From the NCBI RefSeq assembly GCF_010692725.1, contig NZ_JAAFZB010000096.1:372001-436000 (forward strand): DNA of 64,000 nucleotides, in the 5' to 3' direction. This DNA is from Flavihumibacter soli. GTDB lineage: Bacteria; Bacteroidota; Bacteroidia; Sphingobacteriales; Sphingobacteriaceae. Positions 35,630 through 45,293 of this stretch are shown here, in pieces; position 1 is the first letter of the stretch, and the number at the start of each line of letters is the position of its first letter. The notes under the pieces were generated by a model that searched no databases, had not been told where the DNA came from, and saw only the letters and a list, made by a program, of their open reading frames with translations. Both the position numbers and the translations under genes were made by a program.

Positions 35630-36834
35630 TGAAGCTTACGGCGTTTTCTTTCAGCAACGATCAGGCTCAACTCACGACCCATCATACCTGAAATAGAAGT
35701 GTTTTCCTGTGCCCTGCGAAACAGGTAGGGAAGCACCGCTTTGACAGGTCCGTAGGGTACATATTTGGCTACATTATAACCGGCATCTGCCAGGTTGAAG
35801 CTCAGGTTGTCACTCATGCCCAGAAGCTGGGAGAAGTAGACGTTCTGGTGCGTAGCCTGTATCCCCCGCTCCTCCATCAGGTCGACTAGCAGGCGGCAGC
35901 TATCTTCATTATGCGTACCTGCCACAAAGCCGATATGTGCGATATTATCAGAGCAGAATTCGACGGCCGTATTATACTCGATATCGGTGGCCTGCTTGGT
36001 TGCGTTGATCGGCGAAGGATAACCCACCTCAGCGGCTCTTTTACGTTCCTTTTCCATATAAGCACCGCGGACCAGCTTAGCGCCGAGAATGAACCCTTCT
36101 GCCTTAGCCAGCGCAGCATCTTCTTTAAGCGCTTTCACCTTATCATTCCGGTAAAGCTGGTAGGTATTATATACGATCAGCTTTTCGCGGTTGTATTTTT
36201 TCATCATCTCCAGTGCCAGCCTGTCAATTGCATCCTGGATCCAGCTTTCTTCAGCATCGACCATTACAGGAACACCCTTATCGAATGCTGCATGGCAGAT
36301 AGCTTCCACCCTGGCCTTTACTTTAGCAAATTCCCCTACCTCGGCGTCGGATAAATTAATGCCTGCGTTTACCTTTTCCAGCAGGGCGAAGCGGCCTATG
36401 CCGGTAACCTTAAATACTGAAAGCGGGATTCGCTTATCGCCGTCCGCATTTTCGATGGTCATGATGATCTCTGAACAGGTATGATCGAAGACGGTTTCCT
36501 CTTCTGCTCCCTCAACCGAATAATCGAGTATGGAGCCGACATTTCCCTTATGTAAGGCTTCAACAGTCGCTTCACATTCTCCGATGGTCTCGCCACCGCA
36601 GAAATGCTTAAAGATGGTCGCTTTCACAATAGATTTGATCGGGAGACCGATCTTAAATGCGAACTCGGTAATCGGGGGGCCTATACTTGTCAGGAAATTG
36701 CTGCTGATCATTTTAAACAACCAGTAAGCCCGGTTAATGTCGGTATTGCTTTTTCCGCGGAAGGAGATTTCAGTATTATCAAACGACAGGGCCTTATTAT
36801 TGGTAACCTGCCCTGCAGGGGGTAAAATGGACAT
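35626..36834 (-). CDS. Proline dehydrogenase
   Basis: The 402-residue monofunctional PRODH is a TIM-barrel flavoenzyme that oxidises L-proline to pyrroline-5-carboxylate and passes electrons to quinone. Motifs seen are VPVMVDAEESWIQDAID, KLVRGAYMEKERKRA, VAGTHNEDS and QLLGMSDNLSFNLADAGYNV, with the C-terminal RRAQENTS. These supply FAD and substrate contacts. It lacks the aldehyde dehydrogenase half found in PutA, and that partner gene is not next to it. Confidence 0.93.
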   Translation of the reverse strand: MSILPPAGQVTNNKALSFDNTEISFRGKSNTDINRAYWLFKMISSNFLTSIGPPITEFAFKIGLPIKSIVKATIFKHFCGGETIGECEATVEALHKGNVGSILDYSVEGAEEETVFDHTCSEIIMTIENADGDKRIPLSVFKVTGIGRFALLEKVNAGINLSDAEVGEFAKVKARVEAICHAAFDKGVPVMVDAEESWIQDAIDRLALEMMKKYNREKLIVYNTYQLYRNDKVKALKEDAALAKAEGFILGAKLVRGAYMEKERKRAAEVGYPSPINATKQATDIEYNTAVEFCSDNIAHIGFVAGTHNEDSCRLLVDLMEERGIQATHQNVYFSQLLGMSDNLSFNLADAGYNVAKYVPYGPVKAVLPYLFRRAQENTSISGMMGRELSLIVAERKRRKLH

Positions 36835-36900
36835 GCCGGCAAAGTTATAAATTAGCTGCCGATAATCATTGCCGACGGGTAATTTTTGTAGTTTTGACGC

Positions 36901-37107
36901 ATGCTAAAATTTACATTGACCGGCGAGTTTATACCGCTGATCCAGCTTTTAAAGGCGACGAACCTTGTACAGACCGGCGGTGAGGCTCAAATAGTTGTCA
37001 GCGAAGGCGAAGTGAAATACAACGGGGAGGTTGATTACCGCAAACGCCTGAAGGTGAGACGGGGCGACATCGTTGAATTTAATGGCCAGAAGATCGAGGT
37101 AATATGA
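36901..37107 (+). CDS. S4-domain RNA-binding protein (YbcJ-like)
   Basis: The 68-residue protein is a single S4 RNA-binding domain: LIQLLKATNLVQTGGEAQIVV, then EVKYNGEVDYRKRLKVRRGDIVEF. This is the YbcJ/YaaA-type small S4 protein linked to ribosome or RNA binding. The stop overlaps the aroB start (ATGA at 37104-37107), so the two genes are translationally coupled. Confidence 0.9.
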   Translation: MLKFTLTGEFIPLIQLLKATNLVQTGGEAQIVVSEGEVKYNGEVDYRKRLKVRRGDIVEFNGQKIEVI

Positions 37108-38162
37108 GGATAATACAAAGTAACACCTACCCCATCCATTTCGAGAACAGCCTCCAGCAGTTGGGCAGGTTTATAACAGAGAATCATTATTCTAAAATAT
37201 TATTCCTTGTAGATACCCTTACTGAAAAACACTGCCTGCCAGTTGTCAAAGCAGCACTTCCGGAACTGAAGGACTTTGACATCATCGAGGTTGATCCCGG
37301 CGAGGAGAACAAGAACATTGACTTCTGCATCGGGATCTGGAAGATGATGCTGGACTTTAAGGCAGACCGAAACAGCTTACTGATCAACCTTGGCGGCGGT
37401 GTCATTACGGACATGGGCGGTTTTGCGGCATCTACCTTTAAACGTGGGATTGATTTCGTGCATGTGCCCACTACCCTGCTTTCGCAGGTGGATGCTTCCG
37501 TTGGCGGCAAAACCGGCATAGACATGGACCAGGTCAAGAACATCATTGGCACGTTCACCCAACCCAGGGCCGTATTTATTGAACCGGGTTTCCTTAAAAC
37601 GCTGGACAAACGTCAGATCTACTCCGGTTTCGCTGAAATAATCAAGCATGGACTTATATACGATGCAGACTTGTTTAACAGCATCCGGGATATACAACCT
37701 GAGCTGACCGCCCCAGAGTACATCTACCGCTCTGTGGAGATCAAAAATGAGGTCGTGACACAGGATCCCCTGGAAAAGGGCTTAAGAAAGATCCTCAATT
37801 TCGGACATACCATCGGGCATGCTGTTGAAAGTCACTCACTAATGAACGACCGTGACCCGCTGCTTCATGGGGAGGCTATAGCTATAGGCTTTATTTGTGA
37901 GGCATATTTATCCGTTCGGTATAGTACCTTATCCGAAGCAGAACTGGCAAAGATCGTCTCTGTGGTACTTCATTATTATCCAAAATATCAGTTGAACCAG
38001 GCTTCGTTCGGCGCTTTAACAGAGCTGATGCTGAACGACAAGAAAAATGCAGATGGCAGGATAAACTTTTCCTTACTCAGCAGGATCGGTGAGTGCAGCA
38101 CGGATAAGTTCTGCGAAGAAACCGAGATTGAAGAGAGTCTTAATTACTACAGGTCACTTTAG
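37104..38162 (+). CDS. aroB: 3-dehydroquinate synthase
   Basis: The 352-residue enzyme converts DAHP to 3-dehydroquinate, the second step of the shikimate pathway. It is a NAD- and Zn/Co-dependent enzyme. Visible signatures are NLGGGVITDMGGFAASTFKRG, PTTLLSQVDASVGGKTGID, GFAEIIKHGLI, ILNFGHTIGHAVE and LLHGEAIAIG, which provide the NAD-binding and metal-binding (Glu/His/His) residues. It is coupled to the S4 gene. The rest of the pathway lies ~360 bp downstream, behind a separate promoter and attenuator. Confidence 0.96.
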   Translation: MRIIQSNTYPIHFENSLQQLGRFITENHYSKILFLVDTLTEKHCLPVVKAALPELKDFDIIEVDPGEENKNIDFCIGIWKMMLDFKADRNSLLINLGGGVITDMGGFAASTFKRGIDFVHVPTTLLSQVDASVGGKTGIDMDQVKNIIGTFTQPRAVFIEPGFLKTLDKRQIYSGFAEIIKHGLIYDADLFNSIRDIQPELTAPEYIYRSVEIKNEVVTQDPLEKGLRKILNFGHTIGHAVESHSLMNDRDPLLHGEAIAIGFICEAYLSVRYSTLSEAELAKIVSVVLHYYPKYQLNQASFGALTELMLNDKKNADGRINFSLLSRIGECSTDKFCEETEIEESLNYYRSL

Positions 38163-38337
38163 TAAAAAATATTCAGTCATTGCCTTGTCCGGTATTTTAA
38201 GAATTTCTGACAAGGAACTCCTGAAAAAAGGTTCATATCCTGAATCTTCCCATGGGTCCAAATAAAATATAATTTGGATTTACAAATGCACTGAGGTTCA
38301 AAAACTTATACCTGATGGAAATAATTTATGATTTTTA

Positions 38338-38368
38338 TTTGGATGAGAAATTTAAGTGTGTAGATTTG
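38338..38368 (+). promoter_or_regulatory. Promoter of the pheA-aroA-aroC operon
   Basis: TTTG (38338-38341), a 19-bp spacer and TAGATTTG (38361-38368) match the Bacteroidota consensus TTTG-N19-TAnnTTTG exactly. Transcription would start near 38375, ~15 nt before the leader peptide ATG. Confidence 0.75.
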
Positions 38369-38388
38369 ACAATAACAACAGCAAAGAA

Positions 38389-38451
38389 ATGATTTTATCA
38401 AACGCATATTGGAACGGTTACTTTTACTTTTATAGTGAGAGCCGGGATTAA
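38389..38451 (+). CDS. Aromatic-rich leader peptide of the phe/aro attenuator
   Basis: This 20-codon frame begins ATG ATT TTA and encodes MILSNAYWNGYFYFYSESRD, ending in TAA. It has one Trp, four Tyr and two Phe; the run YFYFY (codons 11-15, 38419-38433) is the regulatory heart. It is too short to be a working protein. Its last codons overlap the antiterminator arm. The placement between a promoter and a terminator ahead of pheA marks it as an attenuation leader. Confidence 0.85.
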   Translation: MILSNAYWNGYFYFYSESRD

Positions 38452-38495
38452 TATGCGATAAACGATATACAAGATTTATAGCAGAAAGTCCCGGC
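38440..38495 (+). promoter_or_regulatory. Antiterminator of the phe/aro attenuator
   Basis: GCCGGGA (38441-38447) can pair with TCCCGGC (38489-38495). The second of these is also the 5' arm of the terminator, so the two structures exclude each other. A ribosome stalled in the YFYFY run leaves 38441-38447 free; one that reaches the stop at 38449 covers it. Confidence 0.8.
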
Positions 38496-38516
38496 CAAAC
38501 AGCCGGGACTTTTTTT
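38485..38516 (+). terminator. Attenuator terminator before pheA
   Basis: AAAGTCCCGGC (38485-38495) and GCCGGGACTTT (38502-38512) form an 11-bp stem with a 6-nt loop. A run of seven T residues (38510-38516) follows. It ends 11 bp before the pheA ATG. Confidence 0.92.
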
Positions 38517-38527
38517 ATTTCAATAAA

Positions 38528-39355
38528 ATGCAGAAAAAAAGAGTAGCCATTCAGGGTATACGGGCTTCATTTCACGAGGAAGCTGCCTTTAAGTTTTTCG
38601 GAGAAGACATCGAAACGGTGGAATGCAATTCCTTTAAGCAGACCTGTGAGGAGATGAAGCATAAGAATGCCGATTATGTAGTGATGGCTATCGAGAATTC
38701 AATAGCAGGAAGCCTTCTTCCTAACTACAGTCTTTTGCGGGAATACAACTTCCCTATCGTGGGTGAAGTCTACCTGCCTATACAGCTCCACCTGCTGGCA
38801 CTGCCGGGAGTGAAGTTTGAAGACATCAGGTATGTAACCTCCCATCCTATCGCTATCAGGCAATGTATCGACTTCTTTGACGAGTTTCCGCACCTGCAGG
38901 TAATAGAAAGCAATGATACCGCTGCCTGCGCTAAAAAGATCCGGGAAGAGAATCTGACGGATACAGTTGCTATAGCAAATAACCTGGCTGCAAAGCTGTA
39001 CAACCTCGAGATCATGGAACGGCGTATCGAGTCGAACAAGAAGAATTACACGCGATTCCTTATCCTGGCTGCGAAAAGTGCTGATGAAGCGCCGATCAAT
39101 AAGGCGTCACTATGCTTCCAGGTGGGCAATTCTGCCGGCTCACTGGCCAGGGTGCTCAACATCTTTGCGGAGCACAATATCAACCTGACTAAGATCCAGT
39201 CTATGCCGGTGCTCGGTAAACGGAACGAGTATAACTTTTACGTGGATATTGACTGGAAAGACCAGGCTAATTATGACATTTCGATACGGAAGGTTCTCAA
39301 GCACACCGTAAATTTTACCATCATGGGCGAATATCTGAGGAACGATACCGTTTAA
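38528..39355 (+). CDS. pheA: Prephenate dehydratase
   Basis: The 275-residue enzyme converts prephenate to phenylpyruvate. It has the periplasmic-binding-like PDT domain (1-180, RVAIQGIRASFHEEAAFKFF and the catalytic Thr region ESNDTAACAKKI). A C-terminal ACT domain (about 195-270, GSLARVLNIFAEHNINLTKI) gives phenylalanine feedback inhibition in relatives. There is no fused chorismate mutase; that activity is in the next gene. It is the first structural gene after the attenuator. Confidence 0.95.
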   Translation: MQKKRVAIQGIRASFHEEAAFKFFGEDIETVECNSFKQTCEEMKHKNADYVVMAIENSIAGSLLPNYSLLREYNFPIVGEVYLPIQLHLLALPGVKFEDIRYVTSHPIAIRQCIDFFDEFPHLQVIESNDTAACAKKIREENLTDTVAIANNLAAKLYNLEIMERRIESNKKNYTRFLILAAKSADEAPINKASLCFQVGNSAGSLARVLNIFAEHNINLTKIQSMPVLGKRNEYNFYVDIDWKDQANYDISIRKVLKHTVNFTIMGEYLRNDTV

Positions 39356-39420
39356 TAACTAACCCTACCTGATACCTTATACCTGATACCTACAAACACA
39401 CTCACCTAAAACTAAATAAC

Positions 39421-40530
39421 ATGAAACTAAATCTTAACATACAGCCATTAAGCAGCTGGTTAAAAGTGAGCAGCGAACCTCTTCTGATCTCGGGTCCGTG
39501 CAGCGCAGAAACGGAAGATCAACTGGTCGCTACAGCGCATTTACTGGCTAATACAGGCAGGGTTTCCGTGCTGAGAGCGGGAATCTGGAAACCGCGTACC
39601 CGTCCGGGCGAATTTGAGGGAATCGGAAGCATCGGCCTCGAATGGCTTAAACGTGCCAAGGAAGAGACCGGCCTGCCGACCGCTGTAGAGGTGGCTACCG
39701 CAAAACATGTCGAGGAAGCACTTGCAGCAGGAGTCGATATCCTGTGGATAGGTGCCCGTTCAACGGCAAACCCTTTCACTGTGCAGGAGATAGCTGATGC
39801 GCTGCGCGGCGTCGACATCCCGGTGATGGTTAAGAATCCGGTGAATCCCGATATCTCCTTATGGTGCGGAGCTTTGGAGAGGTTAAATAATGCAGGTATC
39901 ACCAAACTCGCTGCCATACACCGTGGGTTTTCTTCCTACGAGAAAACTGCGTTCCGCAATGAGCCCATGTGGGAACTGGCGATACAACTGAAAACAATTT
40001 GCCCTGAACTGCCGATCATCAATGATCCGAGTCATATTTGCGGTAACAGGGAGCTTATCCAGTACATTTCTCAAAAGGCTCTCGACCTGGACATGCAGGG
40101 CCTGATGATTGAATCCCATATTGATCCTTCTTCGGCCTGGACCGACGCCAAGCAGCAGCTGACGCCACAGGCGGTCTCAGACCTGATGGACATCCTCACT
40201 TTGCGGAAGCCTGAGTCAAAAGACAAAGAATTCTCGGACAAGCTGGCTGAACTGCGCACGCAGATCGATAAGCTGGATGACCAGATCATCCAGAAGATGG
40301 CAGAGCGAATGCAGATCGTCGAAAAGATCGGTGAATTCAAGCGGGATAACGGCGTTACAATCCTGCAGGTGAGCCGCTGGGATGAGATCATGCATAAACG
40401 CAGTTCTTTTGCACAAGCATTGAAACTGGATCTTAACTTCACAGGCAAGCTCCTGGAACTGATACACAGCGAATCTATACGCAAGCAAACACTGATCATG
40501 AATGTAAAACCTGTTGTCGAAGAACAATGA
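39421..40530 (+). CDS. Bifunctional DAHP synthase / chorismate mutase
   Basis: The 369-residue fusion has an N-terminal type I-beta DAHP synthase (about 10-260; SGPCSAETEDQL, KPRTRPGEFEGIG, VKNPVNPDISLWCGALERL, HRGFSSYEK, NDPSHICG). This condenses PEP and erythrose-4-phosphate at the start of the shikimate pathway. The C-terminal AroQ chorismate mutase (about 273-360; LRTQIDKLDDQIIQKMAERM) turns chorismate into prephenate. The fusion is typical of Bacteroidota. It lies ~65 bp after pheA, across a short ACCTGATA repeat, and overlaps aroA by 4 bp. Confidence 0.94.
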   Translation: MKLNLNIQPLSSWLKVSSEPLLISGPCSAETEDQLVATAHLLANTGRVSVLRAGIWKPRTRPGEFEGIGSIGLEWLKRAKEETGLPTAVEVATAKHVEEALAAGVDILWIGARSTANPFTVQEIADALRGVDIPVMVKNPVNPDISLWCGALERLNNAGITKLAAIHRGFSSYEKTAFRNEPMWELAIQLKTICPELPIINDPSHICGNRELIQYISQKALDLDMQGLMIESHIDPSSAWTDAKQQLTPQAVSDLMDILTLRKPESKDKEFSDKLAELRTQIDKLDDQIIQKMAERMQIVEKIGEFKRDNGVTILQVSRWDEIMHKRSSFAQALKLDLNFTGKLLELIHSESIRKQTLIMNVKPVVEEQ

Positions 40531-41783
40531 GCAGCAGTATAAGCAGTAAAGAGCATATTTCTGTCTCGGCTCCCGGCAGGTCACTGAAAGCGACCATTCA
40601 ACTTACGGGATCCAAAAGTGAAAGCAACAGGGCGCTGATCATGCAGGCCCTTAGTGAAGGAAGAGTAAAAGTCAATAACCTGTCGAAAGCAGCTGATACG
40701 GTTACCCTGGAAAAAATTCTCGAAGGCAGGCAACCCGAAGGCATCCAGGTACTGGATGTTGGGCCGGCAGGCACGGCTATGCGTTTCCTGACTGCCTATG
40801 CAGCTATGCAGCCTGAGGAGATCATCCTTACGGGATCAGAGAGAATGCAGCAGCGGCCCGTTGGTATCCTTGTTGATGCCTTAAGAGATCTTGGCGCTGA
40901 TATTAGATACCAGGCACATGAAGGCTATCCCCCCCTGAAGATCAAAGGCCCCTTACAGCAAAAAGCACACCGCATCCGCATTAAAGGGAACATCAGCAGC
41001 CAGTATATTTCGGCGCTGCTGCTCATCGGACCGCGGCTTCCACTTGGACTGGAACTGCAGATCGAAGGCGAACTGACATCGACTCCCTATGTAGAAATGA
41101 CGCTGGCTATGCTGGAGCAGGCCGGGATCATGCATCAATGGGATTCGGATACGATCGTCATCGAACCGCAGGAATTCAGGGAATCAGTGATCAGCATAGA
41201 GCCGGACTGGAGCGCAGCCTCATACTGGTATGCGATCGCTGCCTTGTCGGAAGAAGCCAGTTTCTTCCTGCCGGGATTAAACGCCTATAGCCTGCAGGGC
41301 GACAGTCGCATCACCGAGATCATGGCCAACTTCGGTATTACTTCTCAATTCAAAGACGGTGGTGTCTACCTGGAAAAGGAACCCAAACAGGTCTTGCGTA
41401 AGATCTTTGATTTTAAGGACTGCCCGGACCTTGCCCAGACCGTGATCGTCTGCTGTGCAGCTCTTGGTCACGACGCGACTTTCACGGGTCTTGAAACTCT
41501 TAAGATCAAGGAAACCGACCGGATCAAAGCCCTGCAACAGGAACTGGAAAAGATCGGCGTGAAACTGATCGAAAAGAACCTGACTTGTAAACTTGATTGT
41601 TCAGGCCTGCACTTCCCGGAGTCGGTGAGCATCAGTACCTATGAGGATCATCGGATGGCAATGGCTTTTGCCCCGCTGGCCTTAAAGATCAGGCGGGTCG
41701 AAATTCAAGATCCCGGAGTTGTTGAAAAGTCATACCCGCATTTCTGGGAAGATTTGAAAAAGGCCGGAATTATCGTTAACTAA
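40527..41783 (+). CDS. aroA: 3-phosphoshikimate 1-carboxyvinyltransferase (EPSP synthase)
   Basis: The 418-residue enzyme adds the enolpyruvyl group of PEP to shikimate-3-phosphate. It has LTGSKSESNRALIMQAL (PEP/S3P-binding Lys-Ser), DVGPAGTAMRFLTAY, ERMQQRPVGILVDALRDLGA, GNISSQYISALLLIGP, DWSAASYWY and LKIKETDRIKAL. The usual NAGTA motif reads VGPAGTAMRF here. It starts within the stop of the DAHP synthase gene (ATGA), so the two are translationally coupled. Confidence 0.95.
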   Translation: MSSSISSKEHISVSAPGRSLKATIQLTGSKSESNRALIMQALSEGRVKVNNLSKAADTVTLEKILEGRQPEGIQVLDVGPAGTAMRFLTAYAAMQPEEIILTGSERMQQRPVGILVDALRDLGADIRYQAHEGYPPLKIKGPLQQKAHRIRIKGNISSQYISALLLIGPRLPLGLELQIEGELTSTPYVEMTLAMLEQAGIMHQWDSDTIVIEPQEFRESVISIEPDWSAASYWYAIAALSEEASFFLPGLNAYSLQGDSRITEIMANFGITSQFKDGGVYLEKEPKQVLRKIFDFKDCPDLAQTVIVCCAALGHDATFTGLETLKIKETDRIKALQQELEKIGVKLIEKNLTCKLDCSGLHFPESVSISTYEDHRMAMAFAPLALKIRRVEIQDPGVVEKSYPHFWEDLKKAGIIVN

Positions 41784-41835
41784 TATCTTTAACTTCGTTA
41801 TTTCATAAACAGCACACAGCTTTTAATATCCCCAC

Positions 41836-42939
41836 ATGGCAGGAAACTCTTTCGGACAATTATTTCGGATCACCACCTTCGGCGAGTCTCATGGCCCGGC
41901 GATAGGGGTCATCATTGATGGCTGCCCTTCCAATCTCGAAGTCAACGAGAATTTCATCCAGGCTGAACTGGATAAGCGTAAACCCGGGCAGTCGAAAATA
42001 ACGACGCAAAGAAAGGAAAGCGATACGGTTCAGTTCTTATCCGGGGTCTTTGAAGGAAAAACTACCGGCACTCCGCTGACCCTGCTGATCCCGAACGAAG
42101 ACCAGCGATCGAAGGATTATGCCCATGTGAAAGATACCTACCGGCCTTCTCATGCCGACTACACCTATCAAACCAAATACGGCAACCGCGACTACCGCGG
42201 CGGCGGGCGCTCCTCTGCACGCGAGACCGCAGCGAGGGTTGCCGCAGGAGCAATTGCCAAGCTTTTATTAAAGACCGCGGGTATTGAGATCTTCGCTCAT
42301 GTTTCTGCCGTTGGGAAGATAGAAGCCCCGAACCTCGAACATCTGCCCGTTGACGAGCTGGTGAGCATGCGCGAAAGCAATATTGTGCGATGTCCCGATC
42401 CGGCGACAGCAACCCAGATGATCGACCTGATCGACGGCATCCGCAAGGAAGGGGATACGGTAGGCGGTAAGGTCTCCTGCGTTATCCGAAACTGCCCGGT
42501 GGGATTAGGCGACCCCGTTTTCGACAAGCTGCATGCAGACCTCGGGAAAGCGATGTTAAGCATCAACGCCGTACACGGCTTTGAATACGGTTCCGGGTTT
42601 GCAGGATCTGAGATGCGGGGGTCCGAACACAACGATATTATCGTTCCGGCACCATCAAAACCCGGCAACGAGCCTTTAAAAACACTGACGAACTTCTCAG
42701 GCGGCATACAGGGTGGTATTTCGAACGGTATGGAGATCTTTTTCCGAGTTGCCTTCAAGCCCGTGGCTACTATCATGCAAAACCAGGCCACCGTAAACAC
42801 GGCCGGCGAAGCTGCCGAAGTTCAGGGGAAAGGCCGCCACGATCCCTGCGTTGTTCCAAGAGCCGTCGCCATCGTTGAAGCCATGGCCGCCCTCGTACTT
42901 GCCGATCATCTTCTCCGGGACAAGGGCGTAAGATTGTAA
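41836..42939 (+). CDS. aroC: Chorismate synthase
   Basis: The 367-residue FMN-dependent enzyme makes chorismate from EPSP. It shows [20 protein letters not shown], the [20 protein letters not shown] segment, [44 protein letters not shown] and [19 protein letters not shown]. All the expected signature blocks are present. It is the last gene of the attenuated operon, 52 bp after aroA. Confidence 0.96.
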   Translation: MAGNSFGQLFRITTFGESHGPAIGVIIDGCPSNLEVNENFIQAELDKRKPGQSKITTQRKESDTVQFLSGVFEGKTTGTPLTLLIPNEDQRSKDYAHVKDTYRPSHADYTYQTKYGNRDYRGGGRSSARETAARVAAGAIAKLLLKTAGIEIFAHVSAVGKIEAPNLEHLPVDELVSMRESNIVRCPDPATATQMIDLIDGIRKEGDTVGGKVSCVIRNCPVGLGDPVFDKLHADLGKAMLSINAVHGFEYGSGFAGSEMRGSEHNDIIVPAPSKPGNEPLKTLTNFSGGIQGGISNGMEIFFRVAFKPVATIMQNQATVNTAGEAAEVQGKGRHDPCVVPRAVAIVEAMAALVLADHLLRDKGVRL

Positions 42940-43106
42940 AAGACACACCTGTTTCGGCATCCGCTGTTCTGCGTTACTGCCCGGGAATTTCAATTATTTG
43001 GCTATATTAAGGTACAGGAATATCGGGGAATGCTATTGCCCCGAATAGGCTTCCTCCGGGAACTACCATTCTATAATTAAGATAGGTTTCATTTAATTCC
43101 GGCCCG

Positions 43107-45233
43107 ATGAAAAGTACCCTGCTTTTTCTATGTGCATGCTTTTGTACCTTGCAGCTCAATGCACAATTTATGAAGGCCAAACCCCCGATTGCCGAAAAGA
43201 AAGAACACTGGCGCACGATCCATGGCGACAGCGTAGCGGATAACTATTACTGGATGTACGATTATTTCGGAAAAGGGCCTGACAGTACGAAAGTCGTCGA
43301 CTACCTGAAGGCCGAAAATGCCTACCTGGAAAGTGTGATGGGCGGCACAAAGAAATTGCAGGCCGACCTGTTCAATGAAATGAAGGCCCGGATCAAGGAA
43401 GAGGATGAAACCGTACCGGTTCTCAAAAATGGCTACTACTATTATACCCGCACCGAAAAGGGTAAACAATACTTTAAATATTGCCGGAAAAAGGGCACAC
43501 TGAAAGCGAAGGAGGAGATCCTCCTCGATGTTGATAAAATGGCCGAAGGCCAGTCCTACTATTCAGCGACCGGGTTCAGCGTCAGCGAAGACAATAAGCT
43601 GCTGGCTTTCGGTGTCGACAAAGTTTCGAGGCGGCAGTACACGATTTACGTCAAGGACCTGGAGACCGGCGAACTGCTGAAGGATGTGGTTAAGAACACA
43701 CAGGGCGATCCCTGCTGGGCCAATGACAATCAAACCTTCTTTTATACGGAGAAGCACCCGGTGACCCTCCTCTCGGAGAAGATCAGGCGTCATACCCTGG
43801 GTACGGATGCTTCCAAAGACGAGGTTGTATACACCGAGATAGATAAAAGCAATTATATCGGGGTCGGCAAGAGCAAGAATGACCGGTATATATACATCTA
43901 TTCCGGAGGAACCCTTTCGTCGGAAGTATTCACCATTGATGCCGCCAGCCCGAAATCACAGTTCCGGTCATTTCAACCGAGGATGAAGGACGTCCTTTAT
44001 GAAGTGATCCCCCTGGCAGATAAGTTCCTGATCCTGACTAATATGGACGCAAAGAACTTCAAGCTGATGGAATGCCCGCCAGGTAAGACCGGGGTCGAGA
44101 ACTGGAAGGACGTTATCCCCCACCGCAGCGATGTCCTGCTTCAGGGTGTCGAGGAATTTAAGGACTTTATCGTGGTTAATGAACGCAAGAACGGCCTGGT
44201 GCAGTTCCGGGTACGCCAGCTCAGCGCCGGCAAAGAGCATTATATCGCTTTCGATGAAGGAGCATACGCGGCCTATCCGGGTTCTAATCCTGAATATGAC
44301 AGCCAAACATTCCGCTATAACTATACCTCCTTGACCACGCCCAATTCAACCTATGACCATGATCTGCAAACCAGGGAAAATAAGCTGATGAAGCAGCAGG
44401 AAATTCCTGGTGGGTATAACAAAGAGGATTATAAAACAGAAAGGATCTATGCAACTGCCGGCGATGGCACCAAGATCCCGATCTCGCTGGTCTTTAAGAA
44501 AGCCTTTGTAAAAAACGGAAAGGCTCCCCTGCTCCTGTATGCTTACGGCAGTTACGGAGCGAGCATGGATGCTGCCTTTCAGCGAACGATCCTGAGTATA
44601 CTTGACCGGGGCTTTGTATATGCCATCGCTCATATCCGGGGCGGCCAGGAAATGGGTCGCGAATGGTACGAGTCGGGCAAGATGTTCAATAAGAAGAACA
44701 CGTTCACCGACTTCATCGACTGCGGTAAGTTCCTTATCAGCGAAAAATATACCAGCAAGGAACACCTCTATGCCAAGGGCGGCAGTGCCGGCGGCCTGCT
44801 CATGGGCGCCGTCAGTAATATGGCTCCCGACATGTGGAACGGCATCGTCGCGGACGTTCCCTTTGTGGATGTGGTCAATACCATGCTTGATGAGAAGATC
44901 CCGCTGACAACCAACGAATTCGACGAGTGGGGCAATCCGGTCAATAAGGAAGCATACCTCTACATGAAGAGTTACAGCCCTTATGAAAATGTCGAAAAGA
45001 AGGCTTACCCGAACATGCTCGTGACTACGGGCCTGCACGACAGCCAGGTACAGTACTTTGAGCCTGCCAAGTGGGTTGCAAAACTAAGGGCTATGAAAAC
45101 CGATGATAATGTTCTGCTGTTGCATACCAACATGGAGTTCGGTCACGGGGGAGCCAGCGGCCGCTTCGATTACCTGAAAGATGTGGCCTTAGTCTATGCT
45201 TTCCTTTTTACGCTGGAGGGAATAACGAAGTAG
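43107..45233 (+). CDS. S9-family peptidase (oligopeptidase B-like), secreted
   Basis: The 708-residue protein has signal peptide MKSTLLFLCACFCTLQLNAQ. An N-terminal seven-bladed propeller (about 75-420, with VPVLKNGYYYYTRTEKGKQY) guards a C-terminal alpha/beta hydrolase domain. The catalytic Ser560 is in GGSAGGLLMGA, and His680 is in EFGHGG. The motifs GGQEMGREWYESGK and ATAGDGTKIPISLVF are those of oligopeptidase B, which cuts short peptides after basic residues. Prolyl oligopeptidase specificity is less likely. The signal peptide puts it in the periplasm. Confidence 0.9.
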   Translation: MKSTLLFLCACFCTLQLNAQFMKAKPPIAEKKEHWRTIHGDSVADNYYWMYDYFGKGPDSTKVVDYLKAENAYLESVMGGTKKLQADLFNEMKARIKEEDETVPVLKNGYYYYTRTEKGKQYFKYCRKKGTLKAKEEILLDVDKMAEGQSYYSATGFSVSEDNKLLAFGVDKVSRRQYTIYVKDLETGELLKDVVKNTQGDPCWANDNQTFFYTEKHPVTLLSEKIRRHTLGTDASKDEVVYTEIDKSNYIGVGKSKNDRYIYIYSGGTLSSEVFTIDAASPKSQFRSFQPRMKDVLYEVIPLADKFLILTNMDAKNFKLMECPPGKTGVENWKDVIPHRSDVLLQGVEEFKDFIVVNERKNGLVQFRVRQLSAGKEHYIAFDEGAYAAYPGSNPEYDSQTFRYNYTSLTTPNSTYDHDLQTRENKLMKQQEIPGGYNKEDYKTERIYATAGDGTKIPISLVFKKAFVKNGKAPLLLYAYGSYGASMDAAFQRTILSILDRGFVYAIAHIRGGQEMGREWYESGKMFNKKNTFTDFIDCGKFLISEKYTSKEHLYAKGGSAGGLLMGAVSNMAPDMWNGIVADVPFVDVVNTMLDEKIPLTTNEFDEWGNPVNKEAYLYMKSYSPYENVEKKAYPNMLVTTGLHDSQVQYFEPAKWVAKLRAMKTDDNVLLLHTNMEFGHGGASGRFDYLKDVALVYAFLFTLEGITK

Positions 45234-45293
45234 ACAGCGACCCATACAAAAACTAAAAGCATTGGAACGCCGGCCTTGCAGGCGTCGTTATTT

